The notes: generated by a model from the sequence alone, not told the origin. Shown: positions 1-7,536, numbered from the stretch's first letter. The stretch: 39,984 nt of DNA from Candidatus Cryptobacteroides sp. (GCA_029257745.1 JARIAS010000056.1:1-39984); one strand, 5' to 3'. A program made the numbers and translations.

Positions 1-2
1 TA

Positions 3-932
3 CCTCGATTAATTCTTGCTGTATTTTTGGGAATTGTTATCTCCCCACCTTTAGAAATGAGAATCTTTCAGGATAAAATTGAATCCAAACTTGCAGAAGG
101 GAGAGTTCTTCACGGGAAAGAAATAGGAGATCGGCTTAGTGAGATAGATAAAACAATAAAAAACTTGACAGATTCTATTGGTAAACTAAGAGATAAAATA
201 AATAGTACTCCAGAGGATCTCAGAAGTGCACAAACTGCATTTGATGATGCAAGTAAAGCATATAGCAGAGAATATAAAGGAGAAGGGAAAACACAAAAGG
301 TTGGAAAAGGACCAATTGCACGTCAACTCTTGCAGGATAAAATAGAGGCTGAAAAAAAATTAAATGAATGTAAAAGACGTAACAACGAGCGAAAACAATC
401 ATTAGGCAGAGACACTAGTCTAATATACGCAGCCCTTCAAAGTAAGATTAAGGAAAAATCATATGTTGAGAAGCAAGAGCAAAAAGCTAAAGAAGCTTTA
501 AAGGGATTCAGTGCACATATGGATGCATTAAACGAAATAACACCTTTCGGTTCAGATTTATGGTGGGTAAGATTATTTATTTCACTGCTTTTTGTTTCTA
601 TAGAAATCATACCAACCCTCTTTAAGATGATGATTGCATCTGGTTCCTATGACGATCTCCTACGAGCAGAGAAATTCAGAATAAAAACTTTATCTGATAA
701 GCGTATCTCAGAAATTGAAGATTATGTTACAAATGAATTAGCAATTTCTACTATGAAGAACAAGGCAAGACAGGAAGCCGAGCTCAAAGCTAATGAAGAA
801 ATACTCAAAAAACTTGCATCATCTCAAGCTGAACTCATAGAAGTAGCTATTGAGGAATGGCGTAAGCAGGAATTAGAAAAAGTAAAGAGTAATCCATCTG
901 TTTATATCAATTCTACTGTTAATGATCAATAA
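3..932 (+). CDS. DUF4407 domain-containing membrane protein, 5'-truncated by the window edge
   Basis: The reading frame is open from base 3, so the gene begins outside the window and only the C-terminal part is seen. It starts inside a hydrophobic helix ending in a Pro-Pro-Leu-Glu motif. A long Lys/Glu-rich coiled-coil region follows, then a second membrane helix (LWWVRLFISLLFVSIEIIPT), then a short charged tail. A conserved G-x-Y-D follows the last helix. This order (helix, periplasmic or cytosolic coiled coil, helix with E-x-x-P, G-x-Y-D) is what I know of the DUF4407 family. An internal TTG at 27 could be mistaken for a start, but the upstream codons continue the transmembrane helix. The stop shares one base with the next gene's ATG (TAATG), so the two are co-transcribed. 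The family's function is unknown. Confidence 0.85.
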   Translation, partial: PRLILAVFLGIVISPPLEMRIFQDKIESKLAEGRVLHGKEIGDRLSEIDKTIKNLTDSIGKLRDKINSTPEDLRSAQTAFDDASKAYSREYKGEGKTQKVGKGPIARQLLQDKIEAEKKLNECKRRNNERKQSLGRDTSLIYAALQSKIKEKSYVEKQEQKAKEALKGFSAHMDALNEITPFGSDLWWVRLFISLLFVSIEIIPTLFKMMIASGSYDDLLRAEKFRIKTLSDKRISEIEDYVTNELAISTMKNKARQEAELKANEEILKKLASSQAELIEVAIEEWRKQELEKVKSNPSVYINSTVNDQ

Positions 933-1756
933 TGACTATTATGAATTCATTATTAAGTTTCCTGTTTGGGGCAGATTTTGAAATACTTCAACTCTGCCCT
1001 AAGGATTTCGCCGAGCAACGTAAAAGATTATTTGTGTCAATTGTAATAGCCATTGTATGTGCTTTTTCAAGTGGTGTTATAGTATCTATATTCTTATTTT
1101 TGTTTTATACCGTTTTTCTAAGCAAAGCATCAAAGGCTGCGTTTTTTAAATTTGTATTAACACTTGCAATTTCTACCTATATATTCCTTGGCCTTTCATA
1201 TCATATATTTAATGGAATAACTTCGCTAAATCAATATAATATAGAAAAAAATGTAATAGCAACTATACTAGCTGTTGTAACACTTGTTCTTTGCTACATT
1301 CCCGTAAATTTCTCAGGTTTGAGCTCTACTTATGATAAATTATACAAGCAAAAGATTGCAAATAAAGAAGCACAAGGAAAATTACTTTTAGAAGAAAGGG
1401 CTAGTGCTGAAAATAAGATTATTAAGAATCGTGAAGCTGCAAGAATTAAATTAGAAGCAGATATTTCTAAGTATATGTCGGAGAAAATTCTCAAATCTCA
1501 AAAATCTGCTATTGATAAGATTGCTGAAAAATGGCATACGAAGTTGGAAAAAGAAATATTAATAAATATTGATAAATTTTATAATTATGACAAGGTGCAG
1601 GCTATAAAGATAAATAAAGCTAATGAAGAAGAACTAAACAACTATATATCAGAACTTCTGAAAGATAAACGTAAAGAGTTTGCTCATATAATAGTAGAAA
1701 AATGGGCAGAAGAAAAGAAAAAGGAATTACAGAACAACCCTAAAGCATTTATTTAG
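932..1756 (+). CDS. Short DUF4407-like membrane protein with C-terminal coiled coil
   Basis: The protein has 274 residues. Its N-terminus (FGAD-x-E-I-L, then a Cys-Pro) resembles the start of DUF4407 proteins. It is followed by three to four membrane helices between about residues 32 and 127 and a Lys/Glu-rich coiled coil from about 130 to the end. It lacks the second half of a normal DUF4407 protein. Its last residues (W-A-E-E-K-K-K-E-L-Q-N-N-P-K-A-F-I) closely match the tail of the upstream protein (W-R-K-Q-E-L-E-K-V-K-S-N-P-S-V-Y-I), so the two share a C-terminal module. The ATG overlaps the upstream stop by one base. It is probably a partner or diverged paralogue of the first gene. I infer joint action in the membrane; no catalytic motif is visible. 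Confidence 0.8.
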   Translation: MTIMNSLLSFLFGADFEILQLCPKDFAEQRKRLFVSIVIAIVCAFSSGVIVSIFLFLFYTVFLSKASKAAFFKFVLTLAISTYIFLGLSYHIFNGITSLNQYNIEKNVIATILAVVTLVLCYIPVNFSGLSSTYDKLYKQKIANKEAQGKLLLEERASAENKIIKNREAARIKLEADISKYMSEKILKSQKSAIDKIAEKWHTKLEKEILINIDKFYNYDKVQAIKINKANEEELNNYISELLKDKRKEFAHIIVEKWAEEKKKELQNNPKAFI

Positions 1757-1769
1757 TTATATTAAAGTT

Positions 1770-2186
1770 ATGGATATATCATTAATTAGTAAAAAGATAG
1801 AAGGCTTTGCTCGTAGAGTAGGTCGATCTGCTGCACGTACGCCTTTGTTGTTATATTATGTGTTACGAAGCGATAAAACATCATTAAGGGATAAAGCTAT
1901 TATTGCAACATGTCTTGCATATGTTATTCTACCAATTGATTTTATTCCTTATAGTAAATTTTCAATACTGGGATGGGCTGATGAGATATTATCAATAGAA
2001 ATTGTGTATGATAGGATGAGAAAGTATATTACTCCAGAGATGTATAACAAGGTTGAGAAGCAATTGGACGCATGGATACCAGAATCATCTTCCACTTCTA
2101 AGACTTCTCAGAATAACACAACATCCAACTATATATCACAATCTCAAAAACAAAAAGTAGGAGCTATCTCAAAAAAATGGAAATAA
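1770..2186 (+). CDS. YkvA family (DUF1232) protein
   Basis: The protein has 138 residues. The central segment, about residues 37-75, reads D-K-A-I-I-A-T-x-L-A-Y-V-I-L-P-I-D-F-I-P followed by a hydrophobic run and G-W-A-D-E. This is the DUF1232/YkvA signature (membrane hairpin with P-x-D-hydrophobic-I-P and a G-x-x-D-D/E turn). The rest is a helical basic region and a Ser/Thr/Asn-rich tail from about residue 113. It lies 13 nt after the second DUF4407-like gene on the same strand, so it is probably in the same operon. The family's biochemical role is not established; members are small membrane-associated proteins. Confidence 0.8.
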   Translation: MDISLISKKIEGFARRVGRSAARTPLLLYYVLRSDKTSLRDKAIIATCLAYVILPIDFIPYSKFSILGWADEILSIEIVYDRMRKYITPEMYNKVEKQLDAWIPESSSTSKTSQNNTTSNYISQSQKQKVGAISKKWK

Positions 2187-2239
2187 GATTATATTAATAT
2201 TATCATAATGTAGGTGTATAATTTTTATTATAAATAACT

Positions 2240-2416
2240 ATGGCAAAGAAATCAAATACAGGTATTCCGGGTCTGTCATTTTCATGGAAAAGAGCACTTG
2301 GACTTACTCAAGCAAAACAAAATATAGCAAGAAAAACTGGTATACCATTAAGTAAAACAGGTATTGAAAGGAAAATAGGTAAAGCTATTATTGATATAAT
2401 ACTAAAAAAACATTAG
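2240..2416 (+). CDS. Small basic protein of 58 residues, unknown function
   Basis: An ATG at 2240 opens 58 codons ending in TAG. The product is strongly basic (many Lys and Arg, few acidic residues). It has a Gly-Ile-Pro-Gly start, a Ser-Trp-Lys-Arg core and two similar short stretches built around T-G-I-P and T-G-I. The tail, K-A-I-I-D-I-I-L-K-K-H, is amphipathic. Low codon-position randomness and the position 53 nt after the YkvA gene, just before a strong hairpin, support a real gene that closes the cassette. No enzyme motif is present. It could bind nucleic acid or act as an adaptor for the membrane proteins upstream, but neither is shown. Confidence 0.6.
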   Translation: MAKKSNTGIPGLSFSWKRALGLTQAKQNIARKTGIPLSKTGIERKIGKAIIDIILKKH

Positions 2417-2420
2417 ATTA

Positions 2421-2461
2421 GCACTGTCCTTAAGGCACTGTTCTAAATTTTAGGACAGTGC
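2421..2461 (+). terminator. Hairpin with two competing 5' arms after the 58-aa gene
   Basis: GCACTGTCCT (2421-2430) and a near copy GCACTGTTCT (2435-2444) can each pair with AGGACAGTGC (2452-2461). The inner pairing extends to 13 bp with one G-U pair and a very short loop. No T-run follows, so this is either a weak intrinsic terminator or an RNA-processing or stability element for the upstream cassette. Confidence 0.5.
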
Positions 2462-2577
2462 AATTTGAAAATATTTTATTCTTACAAGCTATTCTTTTGC
2501 CTTTGCTCTGGGCATGCTTGAGATATTCACATTAAGTTAGTATTTATATCCTAATCCCAAGTCTATCTTTGGAAATT

Positions 2578-2815
2578 ACATTCTTTCACTAGCTCTGATT
2601 GCAAATCAATCTGCCACACATCTAAATGCTTATTACCTTTTAGATTGAGATTTTAGAATAGTCTGTATTGTTATCAATCATTATAATAACTTAAAGATAT
2701 ATAGTGCAATAGGGCTTTATAGAATGTTTCTGTCTTGATACAAATCGAAATAATTATTACCTTCGTAGACTTTTATGCTCTTATACATAAAAGAAGTACG
2801 GTATAAGAGCTTTTT
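2578..2815 (+). ncRNA. Candidate small RNA between an orphan promoter and an orphan terminator
   Basis: A perfect Bacteroidetes -7 box (TATCTTTG, 2564-2571) would start transcription near 2578. The next terminator on this strand ends at 2815, and no credible coding frame lies between them. The -33 position shows no TTTG at the usual spacing, which weakens the call. The size would be about 240 nt. No known RNA family was recognised. Confidence 0.3.
2777..2815 (+). terminator. Intrinsic terminator
   Basis: The perfect 10-bp arms GCTCTTATAC (2777-2786) and GTATAAGAGC (2801-2810) enclose a 14-nt loop and are followed directly by five T (2811-2815). The element points along the + strand but sits 360 nt after the nearest coding stop. 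Confidence 0.7.
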
Positions 2816-3008
2816 AGTACTAAAGTATATTGTCTTTGAGTATTTGCTGAAAGATTGGTATATATGATTTATGGCTATCTTAAATAAGATTGAGCTTTTA
2901 AAGATAAAACTAAAATATTGTTATACCATTAGTTAAATAGTCAAGTAGTTATAATAGACTGGTATCCAATATGTAGATATTATTCAATATTGGATAAATT
3001 GTAGGTGA

Positions 3009-4067
3009 TTGAAACAAATTAAATATATAGTTTTGAATATAGAAGAATTACATAAATTAATTAGTAATAAATGGTTTATTATTGTAATTGCAGTATTAAT
3101 AGGCTTAGTACTTGCATATTTGCTTATTAAACCTCTTTTTAAGAGTTTGTATACTAGAACCTTAAAAAATAATCGTCCGTACGTAGCTAAACTGTTTAAA
3201 AGTATAGGATCGATTAGTATTCTTATAGGTATTGCACTAGTATTAAATATTATATCAATTCTTCCAATCAATGTAGGAGTAGATACTACTATAAAATCAC
3301 CATTGGAAATACTAAATATAATATTAGCCACTTTCGTTATAGGAGAGATGCTAATATTTATATATGAAAAATATGTAAATAGAAATGTTGATAATAAGGT
3401 CTCATCTTTATTTCATATAGTTATAAGATTACTTCTATATTCAGCCGTAGTGATAATAGTTTCAAATGAGCTGCATTATGACCTTAAAGCAATGCTAACA
3501 GCTCTAGGTGTCGGAGGTTTGGCTATCGCCTTGGCTTTGCAAGATACCTTAGGTAATCTTTTTGCGGGTATGCAAATACTTGCATCTAAGCAATTTAGGC
3601 CAGGGGATTACGTTAAAATAGCAGAGGATGTTGAAGGCTATGTAATTGATATTAATTGGAGAAATACAATGTTGAGGACACGTTCTGAAAATGTTATTAT
3701 AGTTCCCAACTCTAAAATAGCCCAAAGTATAACAATTAATTATTTCTCAATACAAAAGAATCTATATTTTAAAGTTTCATTAGGAGTTGATTATAGCAGT
3801 GATTTAGAGAAAGTTGAAAGGGTGACATTAGAGGTAGCAGAGGAGGTCTTGAAACAGTATCCATATGTTCCAAAAGATTTTCACCCTCGTTTTTATTATG
3901 ATCAGTTTGCTGATAGCAGTATAAATTTTTATGTATGGTTAGCTACTGACATATATAGCAATCAGTTTAATATAAAGCATCATTTTATAAAAGCACTAAA
4001 AGCTCGTTATGATAAAGAGGGGATAGTAATTCCTTTCCCTATCAGAACATTATATATCAACAAGTAG
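3009..4067 (+). CDS. Small-conductance mechanosensitive channel (MscS family)
   Basis: The 352-residue protein is a pressure-relief channel of the inner membrane. Hydrophobic helices lie at about residues 22-45, 64-85, 97-120 and 138-155. The pore-lining helix is at about 158-190, with the Ala/Gly-rich pattern T-A-L-G-V-G-G-L-A-I-A-L-A-L-Q-D and then G-N-L-F-A-G. The beta domain follows, with R-P-G-D-Y-V and the V-P-N-S segment near residue 233. The C-terminal alpha/beta domain ends in I-P-F-P-I-R-T-L-Y. There is no ATG in a sensible place. TTG at 3009 is the first codon after an in-frame TGA, and TTG at 3033 is the alternative. It stands alone, converging on the ADP-ribosylglycohydrolase gene. 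Confidence 0.92.
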   Translation: MKQIKYIVLNIEELHKLISNKWFIIVIAVLIGLVLAYLLIKPLFKSLYTRTLKNNRPYVAKLFKSIGSISILIGIALVLNIISILPINVGVDTTIKSPLEILNIILATFVIGEMLIFIYEKYVNRNVDNKVSSLFHIVIRLLLYSAVVIIVSNELHYDLKAMLTALGVGGLAIALALQDTLGNLFAGMQILASKQFRPGDYVKIAEDVEGYVIDINWRNTMLRTRSENVIIVPNSKIAQSITINYFSIQKNLYFKVSLGVDYSSDLEKVERVTLEVAEEVLKQYPYVPKDFHPRFYYDQFADSSINFYVWLATDIYSNQFNIKHHFIKALKARYDKEGIVIPFPIRTLYINK

Positions 4068-4143
4068 GATTGATATGGCTTATAATAGATTGAGCAGATG
4101 CTAGACTTATCAGTTATTTTTGCTTAATTAGAATAATTGCATC

Positions 4144-4911
4144 TTATCCAAACTTTTGTTTAAATTTAGTTACAATATTCTTCATATCTATTGGTAAGTA
4201 TTCAAAAGCTTTATCTTGTACTCTTTTAGGTGTGCCGTAATATGCTTCTGCAATGCCACCTGTAATGGCTGCTATTGTGTCACTATCACCACCAATTGAT
4301 ACAGCAAGGCGAATGGCACTTTCAAAATCACAGCTTTCAATGAAGCACACAAGAGCTTGTGGTACTGTAACTTGACAAGTTTCGTTAAATGAGTTTGTGA
4401 GTCTGATTTCATCACAAGTCTGCTCGATATTATAGTCATAGCTTTTTATAATATAATCTCTGATAATATCCTTATTTTTTACTGTTCTTGCAAGATATAT
4501 GCAGTGGGCAACACATTCGGCCCCTTTGATGCCCTCGGGGTGATTGTGTGTACATTCAGCTGATTTACGGGCATTTAACAGTACTTCATCTACATGAGGA
4601 AGCCACCCACAAGGTGAAACACGCATAGCAGAACCATTACCAAAGCTATTATAAGGTTTAGGATTTGGGGAATGAATCCAATTAGCAAAAGAAGAACCAT
4701 AAGCACCTTTCGGGTAAGGGTATTTTCTACACCATTCAAGTAATGATTGTTTAAAACTTATACCACGCAATATTGCATCGGCTATTGCTATCGTGCATAT
4801 TGTGTCGTCTGTAAATGAACATTCTTGCGAGAATAACTTAAAATCCGTTTTATTGGTATTGTTGAACTCAAAACGAGAACCCACAATATCACCTATTATT
4901 GCACCTAATAT
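4144..4911 (-). CDS. ADP-ribosylglycohydrolase family protein (DraG/ARH-like), unusual start
   Basis: The family hydrolyses ADP-ribose from proteins or small molecules using a two-metal site. Visible motifs are T-D-D-T (the metal-binding Thr-Asp-Asp, about residues 34-37 in this numbering), G-S-A-M-R, T-H-N-H-P-E-G, and near the C-terminus G-G-D-S-D-T, which supplies further metal ligands. The first conventional start is GTG at 4884. However, the nine codons before it encode L-G-A-I-I-G-D-I, which is the conserved N-terminus of this family (hydrophobic G-A-I-I-G-D-I-x-G-S). Between that stretch and the upstream in-frame TAA there is no ATG, GTG or TTG, only ATA at 4911 or 4917. I place the start at ATA 4911, where relatives have ATG; the GTG start would give 246 residues. 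A possible -7 box lies at 4941-4948. Confidence 0.85.
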   Translation of the reverse strand: MLGAIIGDIVGSRFEFNNTNKTDFKLFSQECSFTDDTICTIAIADAILRGISFKQSLLEWCRKYPYPKGAYGSSFANWIHSPNPKPYNSFGNGSAMRVSPCGWLPHVDEVLLNARKSAECTHNHPEGIKGAECVAHCIYLARTVKNKDIIRDYIIKSYDYNIEQTCDEIRLTNSFNETCQVTVPQALVCFIESCDFESAIRLAVSIGGDSDTIAAITGGIAEAYYGTPKRVQDKAFEYLPIDMKNIVTKFKQKFG

Positions 4912-4940
4912 ATCTATTTTTTCTTTGCGTTACTCCCTAT

Positions 4941-4948
4941 CAAATATA
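4941..4948 (-). promoter_or_regulatory. -7 promoter box for the ADP-ribosylglycohydrolase gene
   Basis: TATATTTG on the minus strand matches TAnnTTTG. Transcription would start near 4934. This leaves about 23 nt before ATA 4911 and rules out a start further upstream. No matching -33 TTTG is seen. Confidence 0.4.
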
Positions 4949-5068
4949 GTTCAAATTATATTCTTATATGTATGTTTAAGCTTGATACTGAACTAACATA
5001 AATTACTTAAAGAGCTATCTAGTTATTTGAGGGAAAACTTGTTATAAACGTATACTCTTTTTCTCTAT

Positions 5069-5103
5069 AAAAAAACGCCTAAAAATATCAATTTTTAAGC
5101 GTT
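5069..5103 (-). terminator. Intrinsic terminator after tRNA-Ala
   Basis: On the minus strand an AACGC/GCGTT stem, continued by A/T pairs (arms 5099-5103 and 5074-5078 plus the inner part), is followed by a run of T (complement of A at 5069-5073). It sits about 65 nt past the tRNA 3' end and fits as its terminator. Confidence 0.65.
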
Positions 5104-5166
5104 ATAATAGTCAAAATCGTGTACTTAATTTGTAAGTATTTGATTTTTAATATTTAATATTCATTG

Positions 5167-5240
5167 TGGAGATAAAGAGATTCGAACTCTTGACCCCCTG
5201 CGTGCAAAGCAGGTGCTCTAGCCAACTGAGCTATACCCCC
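5167..5240 (-). tRNA. tRNA-Ala (anticodon TGC)
   Basis: The minus strand folds into a full cloverleaf. The acceptor stem is GGGGGTA with TATCTCC (including G-U pairs). The D arm is TAGCTCAGTTGGCTAGAGCA. The anticodon stem is CCTGC/GCAGG with loop TTTGCAC, giving anticodon TGC. The T arm contains GTTCGAATC. The discriminator base is A and the 3' CCA is not encoded. Length is 74 nt with discriminator. A TATATTTG box on the same strand lies just upstream at 5251-5258. Confidence 0.97.
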
Positions 5241-5250
5241 ATATTTTCTG

Positions 5251-5258
5251 CAAATATA
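5251..5258 (-). promoter_or_regulatory. -7 promoter box for tRNA-Ala
   Basis: TATATTTG on the minus strand ends 11 nt before the mature tRNA 5' end, so it matches TAnnTTTG at the right place. No clear -33 box is present. Confidence 0.45.
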
Positions 5259-5387
5259 GTTGTTTTTTTTAAATAAACTATACATTATTTAAAATTTTAA
5301 ATAAAATAATTTAGGTATAGGTAATTAATACATTTTGATAGACTTAACGATTATAAGTACTTTTTCAGATTAATAAAAGTTAATCTT

Positions 5388-5421
5388 TTTGTGTAATTGT
5401 AGATTTTTTAGCTTAATTTTG
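5388..5421 (+). promoter_or_regulatory. Promoter of pnuC
   Basis: TTTG (5388-5391) and TAATTTTG (5414-5421) are separated by 22 nt, slightly longer than the usual 19-21. The start site would be near 5428, giving a very short leader before ATG 5438. Confidence 0.5.
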
Positions 5422-5437
5422 TCTCAAATACAATACT

Positions 5438-6133
5438 ATGGAATTAACATTTTCTTCAAATTGGACTAGTATGGCAGCATGGCTTACAAGTGAAAATATT
5501 TCATTTATTTGCGAGATAATTGCCATAATTACAGGGACAATATATGTATTTCTAGAAATTAAGCAGAAAACATTGATGTGGTATGTAGGTATTGTTACAG
5601 TATTGTCTTGTGCGATTAATTTTTATTTGCAGTCTTATTATGCTTCAATGCTGTTAAATGTCTATTATGCTGTTTTTTCAGTATGGGGAATATATCAATG
5701 GAAAAAACAGGAAAAAGCTATGTCAAGTGAAACAACAGAAAAACAAGTATCTGGTAGTGATGCTATTCATTTAAGTAGACTTAGTCTTAAGGTTGTACTA
5801 GTAAGCGTACTTTCTTTGATTATGGGCTTGTTAATATCCTATTTAGCTGTTTATATATTCAATAAGATAATATTAATGTATTCACTGAATATAAGTTTAT
5901 TAAAGATTAGCTTTTTAGATTTATTTTTATCTCTTACGTCAATAATTGCTACTATTTGGTTGGCAAAATCATATTTACATCATTGGTTTTTGTGGTTAAT
6001 GGTAGATACCTTGTATACTTACATGTGTTATAATTATGGACTTATATATATGTCTTTGTTGTATTTAGTATATACAATTACAGCCATCTACGGTTATTAT
6101 CATTGGTATAAGATAGGAAAGTTTCTAAAGTAA
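5438..6133 (+). CDS. pnuC: Nicotinamide riboside transporter PnuC
   Basis: The 231-residue inner-membrane protein has about seven helices and facilitates uptake of nicotinamide riboside for NAD salvage. Family features seen are T-G-x-I-Y-V-F-L-E-I-K-Q, M-W-Y-V-G-I near residue 47, N-x-Y-Y-A-V-F-S-V-W-G-I-Y-Q-W-K-K near 75-95 (the repeated G-x-Y-x-W motif), and the equivalent W-F-L-W-x-x-V-D and G-Y-Y-H-W-Y-K in the C-terminal half. A polar linker at about 92-118 separates the two halves. A promoter ends 16 nt upstream of the ATG. recR follows 17 nt later on the same strand, so they may be co-transcribed. No nadR or niacin regulator is adjacent. Confidence 0.9.
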   Translation: MELTFSSNWTSMAAWLTSENISFICEIIAIITGTIYVFLEIKQKTLMWYVGIVTVLSCAINFYLQSYYASMLLNVYYAVFSVWGIYQWKKQEKAMSSETTEKQVSGSDAIHLSRLSLKVVLVSVLSLIMGLLISYLAVYIFNKIILMYSLNISLLKISFLDLFLSLTSIIATIWLAKSYLHHWFLWLMVDTLYTYMCYNYGLIYMSLLYLVYTITAIYGYYHWYKIGKFLK

Positions 6134-6150
6134 ATCTTAGGGGAGTATCT

Positions 6151-6792
6151 ATGTCTGATTTTACAAAAAAATATCCTTCAGTTTTGTTGGAGAATGCAGT
6201 TAATGCAATACAGGAATTACCTGGTATAGGCAGTAGAACAGCCTTACGTTTAGCCTTATACCTATTACGACGTCCTAAGGAGAATGTACATTATTTGACA
6301 AATTCCATATCTACTTTAAGAAATGATATAAAGTATTGTTCAATATGTAAGATGTTGTCAGATAATGATATATGTGCTATATGCTCTGATAGATCTAGGG
6401 ATAGAGCCTTGATTTGCGTAGTGGAAAATGTGCAAGATGTCATGAGTATAGAAGCAACAGGGGAGTATAGGGGCTTGTATCATGTACTAGGAGCGTTAAT
6501 ATCACCTATGAATGGAATATCTCCTGACGATCTACACATATCTTCCTTATTGGATAGACTCGATACTTTGAAAGAAGAGAATATCAGTCCAGAGATAATT
6601 TTTGCATTAAATGCAAGTGTAGATGGGGAAATGACAAACTTCTACTTGTTTAAAAAGTTGCAAGCATATAATGTTACAATATCAACCTTGGCTAGGGGAT
6701 TGGCCTTTGGTGACGATCTTGAATATGCTGATGAACTTAGCCTAGCAAGGTCTATACAAAATAGGCAATTATTTAATCCAAATTCAAAATAG
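6151..6792 (+). CDS. recR: Recombination mediator protein RecR
   Basis: The 213-residue protein works with RecO/RecF to load RecA at gaps. The N-terminal helix-hairpin-helix is at about residues 12-40, with L-P-G-I-G-S-R-T-A-L-R-L. A four-Cys zinc finger follows (C63, C66, C75, C78; C-S-I-C ... C-A-I-C). The Toprim domain starts with I-C-V-V-E and continues with Y-R-G-L-Y-H-V-L-G-G/A-L-I-S-P, which is highly conserved in RecR. The C-terminal T-L-A-R-G-L-A-F-G-D-D-L-E-Y motif is also present. Length matches the family (about 200). It follows pnuC by 17 nt. Confidence 0.97.
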   Translation: MSDFTKKYPSVLLENAVNAIQELPGIGSRTALRLALYLLRRPKENVHYLTNSISTLRNDIKYCSICKMLSDNDICAICSDRSRDRALICVVENVQDVMSIEATGEYRGLYHVLGALISPMNGISPDDLHISSLLDRLDTLKEENISPEIIFALNASVDGEMTNFYLFKKLQAYNVTISTLARGLAFGDDLEYADELSLARSIQNRQLFNPNSK

Positions 6793-6907
6793 AGAGTAAG
6801 TAAGTTTGATAACAACCTAGACTCTTTATGTGAATACTTAGCATTCTGTATTTTACGTATGATATATGGCTACATACTAGTGAGATAGTGCTTTCTTAAT
6901 CCCTATA

Positions 6908-7468
6908 CTAATCAGAGTTAGCAATATGATTCATACGTATAAATTCTTCCCCAAAACAGCTTAATCTTCCTACTTCTTTAAAATTAAGACTTTTATAATA
7001 CTCAAATAATCTTGGCTTTGCCTCACTTACGAGTAAGCTACATGTACTAAGATGATTTTGTTTGCCAAGCGCTATTGCATAGCTTATAAGCAATTTTCCA
7101 AGACCTTTTTTTCTGTAATCTTCTTTAATAGCTATACTATCTATATAGTATTCACCCTCATTTGTTTCATCAGCCTGTTCTTGTAGGTCTAGATTAAAAT
7201 GCTCTGTTAAGTATTTGAAACTAATAGCCCTTGCTTTTTTATATATAGCCCCATTATATGAAATAATACAGGCAACACTTATCCCATTCATTTCACAAAT
7301 TAAAGCATTATCCCAATGGTATAATCCGTCTTGTAGGGCTATAAGATCTCTTTGCTCTTTACTTATATTACTTGCATCAAGATCCAGAGCAGTCAGAACT
7401 GTCCAGGCGATTATATCAATGTCCTCCTTAGTCGCTTTTCTGATAAGGCAATCATTAGTGTTACTCAT
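6908..7468 (-). CDS. GNAT family N-acetyltransferase
   Basis: The protein has 186 residues. The GNAT fold is recognised from an N-terminal I-R-K-A-T-K-E-D-I-D strand/helix, a substrate region, then Y-Y-I-D-S-I-A-I-K-E-D-Y-R-K-K-G-L-G-K-L-L at about residues 108-128. That stretch is the acetyl-CoA-binding motif A (R/Q-x-x-G-x-G/A). The C-terminal Y-Y-K-S-L-N-F-K-E-V-G is motif B. The acceptor substrate cannot be told from sequence. It converges on recR, and no strong terminator is visible between them. The small zinc-ribbon gene lies upstream on the same strand, 114 nt away. Confidence 0.85.
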   Translation of the reverse strand: MSNTNDCLIRKATKEDIDIIAWTVLTALDLDASNISKEQRDLIALQDGLYHWDNALICEMNGISVACIISYNGAIYKKARAISFKYLTEHFNLDLQEQADETNEGEYYIDSIAIKEDYRKKGLGKLLISYAIALGKQNHLSTCSLLVSEAKPRLFEYYKSLNFKEVGRLSCFGEEFIRMNHIANSD

Positions 7469-7536
7469 AAGTCCTTACTCTTATTTTAGTGTAGAGAAAC
7501 TTTTTTATTTACTAAATTCCAGTTATATGTAAAAGC

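Larger units (their letters stand above)
2417..3008. other. Non-coding gap between the cassette and the MscS gene
   Basis: No reading frame longer than about 20 codons is convincing on either strand. The gap holds the 2421-2461 hairpin, an isolated TATCTTTG promoter box at 2564-2571 and a good intrinsic terminator at 2777-2815. From 2816 to 3008 I see only AT-rich sequence. Confidence 0.6.

Noticed and set aside
27..29. TTG as the start of the first gene
   Set aside because: The frame is open to base 3 and the codons before TTG continue a transmembrane helix, so the gene simply begins outside the window.
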